Below, piece after piece: positions 55,595 through 64,000 of a stretch of 64,000 nucleotides of DNA (position 1 is the first letter of the stretch; each line of letters starts with the position of its first letter). The notes beneath the pieces are model-generated. The model was not told the DNA's origin, ran no database searches, and was given only the letters and a program-made list of their open reading frames with translations. A program made the translations under genes and the position numbers. This DNA is from Brachypodium distachyon (taxonomy: Eukaryota; Streptophyta; Magnoliopsida; Poales; Poaceae): positions 17,590,624 to 17,654,623 of the forward strand of contig NC_016134.3 of assembly GCF_000005505.3 (NCBI RefSeq), read 5' to 3'.

Positions 55595-57118
55595 TGAAAT
55601 AGAGCATAAAAACACTTCGCGTGATATCTTCCTAGTTATCCGGTATACTCTGCCTGATTGAATTTTTATGTTTGGCATGGTAGGTAATGTATTGTGTGCT
55701 TGATTTCACCCTTGTCCACACATCAGTTTGATATAGACATGCTAACCATGGATACGACCTTTGGTACCTTCAATTTTATAATATTTGACAAGATTTATAA
55801 TCAGGTGAATTCAAGTAGTAATTGTTTTCATTGTCATATTTATGAAGAGGCGGAGCTACTACTATCTTGTCTCGTTTTATTACGTAGGCATCTTGTCGAG
55901 TTTTTCAAGTCCAAGATAAAGATGAGATACGATGGAGGCGAACGGGAGGGCCAACAAGAATCAAGCATTCATACAGCTGAGAGGGAAGGATTTCAAGTGT
56001 ACTTTCCAACAAATCAAACGGCACATGATTCGGAGCTTGATAGAGAAAGATATCACGAATTAAAGTTGAATCCGATTCGGGTCCGAGCTGCCAGGAGACC
56101 CGAATTTGTTTTAATCACCCAGGCCGCATCCGGAGTCCAAATCAAGCAAACAAGTACTTGTTGGAAAGGTAATTACAAGACCTTTCCAACGGATCTGGCC
56201 CCATCAAGAGATTCGACTCGTGCTGACCGTGGCGGACAAAACAAGCTGACAGATCTGTTTTTCTGTTTCCTAAAGAGTTGTAGTTTGTTAGGAAAGTTAG
56301 AGATAGAGTTAGATTTCAGCCTCCTTACTCAAGGTGGACGAAAATATCTCTCCCTCCTCCTTTATATATATACCCCATGAGCCCCCCTAAGAAGCCTTGG
56401 GTTTTGATTAGATAAAATTTAGCCATCTTTGCTACCTTCGTGTAATCGCGTGTGTCGGTTAGACCACCTGTTTTACCATCGTCAAGACTCCAACTTATCG
56501 TCTCGTTGAGACATTGGTTTGATATAGTATATTCGCAATTTCAGATTGCATCCGCTATTTATCTTGTTCTTACTTATTCTTCGATTGCTTGCAGGAACAA
56601 AGACCTTCGTGGTCAGGTTGATCGTGCCCCCGCGTGATCAATAACCCTCTGAAATTAGTGTATTGATTGCTAAGGCGCTGCCTCCTAGGCCATAGTCGGA
56701 TCGTCAACGTCACCTCCTACCCAAATCAAGAATTACCAATCTCATCGAAAGATCGGACCACCCTCACCCGCATCACAGTTCATCCAGCAATTCTTGTCTA
56801 CACACATCAGTTCATCAGTTCCGTACAAGACGCCCATCAGAAATACACAACCGGCAAAGAAACATATATGTACACTGTTTTTGGTATAAATAATTTGCAA
56901 TTTTGCACCATGGTGGCCTACCCAAACTCCACATCGAACTAGAACCATTACTCTTACAAGGCATGGATAAAAATCTCGTGCTCCTACAGCAAAACCATTT
57001 TAGCGAAGGCATGACCGTAAAATGATATCGAACCACCAAAAAGAACTGAGCAACGTTGGAACATTCTTGCTCCGATAAATCACTTGTTTCCTCAGTATCT
57101 CAGCATAACAAACAAAAA
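55595..57118. other. Possible LTR-retrotransposon fragment and gene 3' flank
   Basis: 56040-56640 has the look of an LTR: a TATA-like TTTATATATATACCCC near 56360, a leader-like pyrimidine-rich stretch and GTGTGTCGGTTAGACCACCT. I could not find both termini or a target duplication, so this is tentative. The last ~250 bp should be the 3' UTR of the minus-strand seven-transmembrane gene. The 228-aa ORF at 55694-56380 has no family features. Confidence 0.35.
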
Positions 57119-60100
57119 CTACTCTCTTTTGTCCTCCTCAGGCTCATCTTCTAAGCTGAAAGCATTGCTCACACCAGCATTTCTGTCTTTGTCAATCTTT
57201 ACCATCCCTACATCACCATCAGGCCCCTTTGTCAGAGATTGGGCCTCCTCATCATCCTCGTCAGCAACTTCACCTGAATACGCATACCTGGACATGGGAA
57301 GGGTGTGTCAATTTCAGAGTGGTTCCTAGTCAACCATTTTCTTGTTAACCCACATAAGAACCCTCTGTTTTGTTATGATGGTGGTCATATTATATAGATA
57401 TTTAGTGAACTCCTAAATTGTGCATTTTCTGAGGCTCAAGAGCAGCGGCGAGGCAAAATATTTACCTTTGTGAGCTTTGGGATGGTGCCCACAGATAACA
57501 TATCACAACAAGCAAAACAAATGCAAGAGCATCCCAGAAGGCTGTGATGATCCAGGCACTCTGCCATCTCTCACTAAAGGGGTCTGTCGCTTTGAAATAG
57601 ACCTGCAAAATGAAACCATGATAAGAAACAGGTTGCAAAATGAAATCGTTGTGAATTCAGCTAGCTTAATGATTATTGATCAATGATCAGTAAAGGAGAA
57701 CGTCATATTGCCTGTGCAGGAATTGCAGGCCACCATGTTGATAGTCATATCTAAATAAGTAGAACTCCATCTGCTCCTAAATGTAAGAAGTCCTAGCTTT
57801 GTCCTAAGTCAATCTTCTTAAACTTCGACCAAGTTTATAGAAAAACCTACCGATGTCTATGACTTTACCTTTGTTTTATTAAATCCATCGTGATATATAT
57901 TTTCATAGTATACTTACATTATATTCTAGATGTTGATGCAGTTTTCTATAAACTGACTTAAGACAAAGCTAGAACTTCTTATATTTAGGAACGGGGGTAG
58001 TAATATTTGGCACAAATGCAGAAAAAATGGTGCAGATAATAGCACTATCTCACGGTAGACATTTGCCCGAACTATGCTAGAACTGCCACATATTTTGCCT
58101 GCACTTTTAGCACTTCTAAAATGCCACAAATATAAATTTGACGCACTTTGAAACCAAATTGACGCACTTTGAAACCAAATTGACGCACTTTGGAATGCGT
58201 CGGTAATCTACCGTGTCGTAGTGTAGAGTCCCATAAATTTGCATGTGTTCAACCACTCAGCCCGTGACCAATGCCATGTGCAAGGGTTGGATTAAAACTG
58301 CATGCTGTCCCTCAATCTACTTCATGCCTTTGGTAGTGGTAAGAATATATTCATTCTGAGAGAAAGCTCGCTAATATAGATATCAATCAAAACAAGGTTC
58401 CAACAAGAAAAGTAAAATCGCTAATGAGAGATTTTGAGATACTGGCAATGCTTATCCCAAATTTATATTAGTAAAACTGATCTTTTTTAACCCAACTTAT
58501 CCAGTGTCACATAAGACTAGTGTCATGTGATACATATTGCTAAGAATTTGCAATCGCTGCAGACAATTTCGAACTTGGAAATGCAGTTCTTTAGAAATTT
58601 AGACAAGTCAATGTTCAGACTTCGAACCTAAGGGAGTGCTGTGAAAGTGATTATCAAAACTTCCCGTAGAAGGTGTTGTACCAACAGGGATATGACAGTG
58701 GACTGTAACAAAGGCATGTTTTTCTTTTTTAGGGAAACAGTAGATCAATGTATTTCTAGATATGGCAGATGCATTTAAGGCACACATATTTAAACGGAAT
58801 ATACAGAACAATCTGCACTTGAAATATGATGAGAACATAGCAAACCAATATGTGAAGCCTATTTCTATCAATGAGTCTTGGGAAATTAAAAGCTAATACA
58901 TTTTATGGAAACATATTGCAAATGCTGAAGATTGTCTCAAATAGATATATCAAGCATGTTGCATAGTGATTTCATATAGGCACAGTGTTTACTGTGGGTC
59001 TATGTCGTGAAATTTACACACCTCATAACCAATCCAGACAACTGAAGCTATCACAGAAACTGCCAACGCATTTGTAAACTTTCTGTATATATCCAATTTC
59101 ACAGAGCTCCTCCTTGCCTGATTAATGAGAAAAGCACCAAATATTAGTCACAACACAACCACGCAACTCTTCTTTTCTCAAGGATCCAACAGGCCTTAAT
59201 AATCAAATTCTAACCAAAGTCCTCTATCTGAGCACAGAACACCTTTGTGCTTAAACATTAGTGTTAGGACGTTCTAGCACATCAATAACTCACTAGATAA
59301 AAGTTAACTATGCTTCCAGCGAGAATTGCTAGTGCATCATTTGAGTCACCCACCAGCACATCTAACTACTGGCAGTACTGATAGTTGCTGTAAACCAAAT
59401 AAATAAATATAACATAATATGATGTTACAAAAAAAACTATTAGAACAATTAAATTACAGTAAAGTTTGCTTACCTGTAGCTTCTCAAGAGTGCGGGAAAG
59501 AGAAGTGAAAATCCAAAGTATCAGAAAAGCATCCAAAAATGCATCAGGGAGGACAAGGAAAAGCTTTGCTTTGCCTGATATGTCATTAATTGTTCCAACA
59601 TTTTCTGCAATATCCAGCAATTCAGAAGCCAGGAAATATGTAAGCCCAAGGAGCAAAACCTTAGAGGTGAGCCCTCCCAGAGTTGGGCGAACAACACCGT
59701 ACCCCATTGATATAGAAAGGATCAGTAGACGGGAAACTGTTTTTCTGATGGCGCCAACGGTTACCACCCAAGTTGTGATTCCAACTGGCCGTACACCACT
59801 GCTGTTGAAGTTTAAGTATTCGAAATACCATAGTGTCATCTCAAACAGGCCAAGAGCAATGACTAGTGTAATCCAATTCTGGATTGGCAGTATATCCCTC
59901 CAAAACCTTATGTACTGGCTAAACCAAATAACCATGACTAACAGATATACCAGCGACATGAAAACATAAAATTTCATCAGAGGTGCCATTCGTCCCGGTA
60001 GGTATCCGCCAGGATTCTTCCAGATTGTCTTCCCACTCATAGCAAGGCCCCTCAGTTTTGGATCGCAAGAAATGAAGAACAAATTGTACATGCCTGTCTT

Positions 60101-61405
60101 TGTAATACGAACTTCCTCATCTTCCAACTTCACTGAAAGGTGATTAGCACTGAAATGTGTATCTATCACAACAGGCCAATCGGGATCATCAGAGGATGGC
60201 CTCTTGATTACTTCTCCTTGTTTGCAGCCCTCTAGTTTAGCAAGGTCAGGGGTACAGCAAATGGACCTCTGTCCACCATAGGCAGATCCCCCAATGTTAT
60301 CCCTGTCTGCTGCTTCAAATAGAATAGCTTGTACCAGACCTGTACTGTGTGCCATTTTTGCGTGTGATTCCGCTGATTCTGCAGTCCTCCAGAAAGTAAC
60401 ATTCACAAACCTGAAAAGCAATATTCAGTCATCTAGTTAACACCAAATTCCAGACCATCAAGAGTAAGTTTTATAGGAGCATAGCTCAGTTGACTAAAAA
60501 AACTAGACCAGTCTACAACCCTACTTGTTATTCAGAAAAGAGAACAGTGAGATAATTAACCTAAACAGAGAGTAAGCAAAGAGTGTATAGCTTCATCAGA
60601 TTCATGACAGGAAAATGGTCTCGAGTATAACATTGTCATCAATAAATTTTCGGTTTCCATGGACACTACAACTGAAAATGGTAATCCTAAGACATGAACC
60701 GGGAGAAGATGATAGCACTACGATCACTATCAGTACAAGAAATCAAAAGCAGGCAAAAAAAAATCTGCAGCTATCCAGCCTTCCACAAATAACCGCACAG
60801 TAACAGCGTGGGTTGCAGCTATTAGCATTCCTAAATATCCTAAAGGCCAGACCCGTCAGAGCAAGCCGAATGCCGAAATGCCCGAATCCACCTCGAAAAA
60901 TCAGCACGTCACAAGCAATCGTGTCAACGTTGCATCACAGACACCAACTAATTGCCATTCAGCGAGCAAAGCAACGCAGCGCCAATGCCTGACCATGACC
61001 AACCCCACGAATTTGAACCTAAACAGCCCGTGCAGACGCAACGCGTCACGCAGAAGAACAGCCCGCGCCCTAGGCTCCGCAGCAGGCAGCAGCTTCCAGA
61101 AACAGCAGCCATTGGGGTCTCCAAGCACAGAACGAGGAGGAGGAGGAGGGGCGGCGCCGCGGCGGAAGAGGAGAGGAGTCGTGGGCTTACTTTATGAAGG
61201 AAGAGGCGGGGGCAGCGGGGTCGGTCCCGACAGCGACGATGCCCTCGCTCCCGCCGGAGAGGAGGAAGGCGTTGCCCACCTCGCGGAAGGACTCGAGGCC
61301 GTAGGTGTGGATCGACGCCTCTGCGCCGCCCCACAGCCACCCGCCGGCGGCGGCGAGCACGAGAGCCGACACGAGCGCGCCGAGGCGGAAGCGGAGGGGA
61401 TCCAT
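57119..61405 (-). CDS. Lung seven-transmembrane receptor family protein (GPR107/TMEM87-like), 5 exons, 517 aa
   Basis: Exons on the minus strand: 61405-61191, 60410-59474, 59117-59022, 57602-57466, 57287-57119. All borders are GT/AG and lengths sum to 1554 nt. An N-terminal signal peptide (about residues 1-30, ALVSALVLAAAGGWLWGG) is followed by a luminal domain to about residue 215 with cysteines (CC, GC, SC). Seven membrane segments start at MKFYVFMSLVYLLVMVIWF. The core is family-typical: FEMTLWYFEYLNFNSSGVRP, then SMGYGVVRPTLGG, YFLASELLDI and PDAFLDAFLILWIFTSLSRT. The cytosolic tail is acidic (EVADEDDEEAQ, LEDEPEEDKRE). This matches the plant lung-seven-transmembrane family related to Golgi/endosomal TMEM87 and GPR107/108, thought to act in membrane trafficking. 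The gene looks intact. Its 5' leader is GC-rich; no clear TATA box. Confidence 0.92.
57765..58000. mobile_element. Stowaway-type MITE in the seven-transmembrane gene intron
   Basis: The left end CTCCATCTGCTCCTAAATGT pairs with the right end ATATTTAGGAACGGGGGTAG. Subterminal blocks CTAGCTTTGTCCTAAGTCA and TGACTTAAGACAAAGCTAG are near-perfect inverted copies. It lies in intron 3 (57603-59021). Confidence 0.75.
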
Positions 61406-61700
61406 GGGAGGAGGGCGGGGGGAGATCTCGAGCTCGAGCGCGAGCGCGAGCGGCGTGGCGTACTGGTGTGGCCGTGTGGGTGGTGGTTGATGGTGGTAGA
61501 TCGGTCACTCCGTTGTAGCTTGCCCTCTCACCGGAAGACGAGCGGAGAGGGGACGCGGCACGGGGCCCGCCGCGCAGTGACGGCGGGGCAACAGAAGCAG
61601 CGGGGCGGAGAGGAAAGAGAGACGAGCAAAAGTACCCCTACTACTACTGGTTTTTACTGATCGGCAAATTTTCCATGGAAGAAAAGCCATTTTTACAATT

Positions 61701-61803
61701 TCCCTCCGTTCCATAATTTGTTTGAACATCACGTGTATCTAGACGTTTTATAGAGTCATCCATTTTTGATAAATTTGAGACAAGAAATATGAAATGGAGG
61801 GAG
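61701..61803. mobile_element. Stowaway-type MITE upstream of the seven-transmembrane gene
   Basis: The left end TCCCTCCGTTCCATAATTTG pairs with the right end AATATGAAATGGAGGGAG, followed by TA. The AGAC and GACAAG subterminal blocks match the MITEs near 5324 and 31933. Confidence 0.75.
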
Positions 61804-62403
61804 TAAATATAGCAAGAAATCCATATAGAGTAACTGAGACTTCTTCTTTTTTTGCGAAAAAAGAGTAATTGAGACTTCAATATTAAAACATATTTTGAGT
61901 TTTTATCACAACACAACCCTTTAGGAGAAACTCAAATTCCGCTACTAAAGTCAATTGGCAACAAATTGACACATGAACCTCACACGTCAGCCTCTATGAT
62001 AAGGGGTGTCCCGATCTTCTCGTTGAGCTCGTTGTTGATGGATGATAACTCGCAAGACGTTGACGAATCTCTGTTTGTTCCCTCGTTGTCAATGCAACAA
62101 TTATCAACCTTAAATGATATTCGCAACACCACACGCTTGCGCACGTAGCCGCCGATAGCGGTTCGGCAATCTACTAATTCCCAATGGAACAATAGATAAC
62201 ACATGAATGTTCAGTAGCAAAAACACCAGATCAAAATAAAATGGTAAAGGTAAATTCCTGATCGAATCAAAGAAGAATATAATTTCAGATGAACGGTTGC
62301 AGTAGTTCAATGAAAAGGTTCTGAATAATCTAAACGTGGTCTCGCTCTAACCCTAGGTGTATCCCTTGTATATATATGCGAGGGGAAGCCCAAACACATT
62401 ACG

Positions 62404-62480
62404 GACTCAGACTTAGACTCAGACTCAAACTCAGATTCAGACTCAAATTGGATTCCGACTCAAACTAGAATTCGACTCAA
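62404..62480 (+). repeat. Degenerate 6-bp tandem repeat (GACTCA)
   Basis: GACTCAGACT, GACTCAAACT and GATTCAGACT variants follow each other with a 6- or 12-bp period. Not coding. Confidence 0.8.
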
Positions 62481-64000
62481 ATATGGACTCGCAGATCCGG
62501 GCGCCCCTTAGACGTGTCGAACTCGTCGTAAACTGTCCTAGTGCGCCTCGTACTCGTACTCAACTTGTGGTGCAACCTGGGCATATCATCCCTGTCGTTG
62601 GCTGCCCCTTGCACACAAGTCATTCTTCTAACCTGTATCCTTCATCTTTACTTGTGGTGCGCCTGCCTCTCTCTCCTCCCGCGCGCATATCTTGATGTTG
62701 GATATCGGCTCTTGAGGATCCGTGCCCTCATCACTCTAGGAGTGAAGTTCGGGCTCGGACGGCGACATATCCATTCACCGGTGCCTTCAACCCAGTTTAA
62801 CAGGAGAAGATGATGGTGCATGCTTAGAAAGTATTTTTTTTTGAGGGAGTGAAAATGGAACTTGAGATAGCAAAGAAGTTCAAGAACTGGAGGCTGCTTT
62901 TGAGATTGAAAACAAAGAAGGGAGAAACGGATGAAGGGGTATGGCTTAGTTAGGACAACTCCAGCAGGAAAACCCATATTGTGTTCGTTTTGAGCTTCTT
63001 TTGGTCCGTTATCCGTTTGGGTCTGCAAGTGCCCCTAGCGGAGGTCACATTTAGTCCGCTTGATTGGCTATAGACATGCGGGTCAGGAGATGACAAACAC
63101 AGTGCAAAAATGCAGTCCGGACAGACCAAAACCTGCAGCAAATTTCGGCTGGAAATGGGTCGCGACGGAGCAAAAACGTACCAAAACGATCAAACGGGTC
63201 TCCCCGCTGTTCTAGACCAGACCGCCAATAAACATGATTATATCAGGATTCTTTGGCTCCTAAACGCTGACGTGCAGGCTTCATATGTCGGTTCAGCTTT
63301 ATGTTTCTCAATGATGACCGATTAACACGGTAGTTGTGTTTTTTAGAAATTGTGGTTTTCTGATACGGAAGTCCGAATTATAACCCTATCTCAACTTTTC
63401 GTCCAAGAATTCTAGAGGGAGTGATCACTTAGTGAGAAACTGAAAGTGACCTGATTATCCAATCAGCAAAGAATACACCACGTCAGCCTTCCAAATAGAA
63501 ACACAATGGTCGACTAGATACTGTAACAAATATACAAGTCAAAGAAAATTATAAGTTGTATGAATTCAAGGATTGAAGGATACCAGATGGTAAAGCCATG
63601 ATACAACAATGCAGATACACGAAAACTGATAATCGTTCTCCCCTCAGAGTCAATTAGTTTCCTTCCCATCGTACAGAGAAAAATAAACAAAAATACAGTA
63701 TCAACACCACATGCGCTGCTTTATAATCGAAGAACTTCACTCGATGGGCTTCCCTCCTGTAGCCTATTATTTTTGTATGTCTCATCTAATGATCTCATGT
63801 AGTGGCAGCAGCTTCCAGCTAGTCTGGTGCATCCAACAGACTCGGAGCATTATCAACGTGAAGCTCTCCGAGAAGTCACTGAAGAGCAAACAGGTCGTTC
63901 AAGAATAAGTATATTGGAGATCGTGCAGGTGTAAACAAATGACAATTTTAGCAACCTGTAATTCCTCATTAGTCATCAAGGTAGTAGTAAGATCCAGCAT

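Larger units (their letters stand above)
61406..64000. other. Right-hand intergenic region
   Basis: The first ~250 bp are the promoter of the seven-transmembrane gene. A Stowaway MITE lies at 61701-61803. A short ACTCAGACT-type repeat lies at about 62404-62480. A Tourist/Harbinger-like fragment begins near 62951 with GGACAACTCCAGCAGG. The remainder is unassigned, and a gene entering from the right edge cannot be excluded. Confidence 0.4.

Noticed and set aside
55694..56380. 228-aa plus-strand ORF
   Set aside because: No domain, ordinary composition, and overlap with LTR-like sequence containing a TATA-like element. Treated as retrotransposon-derived.
63700..64000. Possible terminal exons of a minus-strand gene entering from the right edge
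   Set aside because: A donor-like CAG|GTTGCT and an acceptor-like CTCTTCAG are visible, but the phases do not join into an open frame and no family is recognisable.

Overview
The window looks like nuclear DNA of a cool-season grass, probably Triticeae or a near relative. The evidence is spliceosomal introns with GT/AG borders, GC-rich first exons, grass-type gene families, Stowaway MITEs with CTCCCTCCGTTCC-like ends, and nested transposons. The organism assignment is an inference from style and families; no search was run.

Six host genes can be modelled, with every intron phase checked by hand. (1) 2-2221 (+): the 3' part of a large homeodomain/SANT-like nuclear protein. (2) 2973-4655 (-): a two-exon GT31 hexosyltransferase. 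(3) 11297-13075 (+): an LHT-type amino-acid transporter, intact except for one inserted base that shifts the frame in exon 2. (4) 15241-22903 (+): a complete 12-exon DEAH-box RNA helicase of the DEAH10/RID1 type (697 aa). (5) 33106-33978 and 37314-38216 (+): two tandem class II LOB-domain regulators, LBD41-like, with duplicated promoters and 3' flanks. (6) 57119-61405 (-): a five-exon lung-seven-transmembrane (GPR107/TMEM87-type) protein (517 aa).

The rest is mobile DNA and its remains. The clearest construction is a nested insertion at 42144-54627. A 5'-truncated LINE, flanked by a perfect 15-bp target duplication, was split by a 9.5-kb Mutator-like element (MULE). That MULE carries a FAR1-type transposase and a ULP1-like cysteine protease, both now broken. 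Two TIR elements carry scraps of host genes: a CHX20-like cation/H+ exchanger at 6307-7164 and a CIPK-like kinase at 8776-9762. Also present are a solo LTR (24210-25023), two probable Helitrons (25134-25768 and 26088-27541), a decayed PIF/Harbinger transposase (29190-30503), a foldback of about 0.9 kb upstream of the helicase gene, a second LINE fragment in the 3' flank of the second LBD gene, and many Stowaway MITEs.

The genes do not form a pathway or operon; they are independent nuclear genes separated by repeats. I see no bacterial-style system, CRISPR array, rRNA gene or complete tRNA gene. The most informative parts are the dated insertion history, the gene-capturing elements, and the single-base lesion in the transporter.
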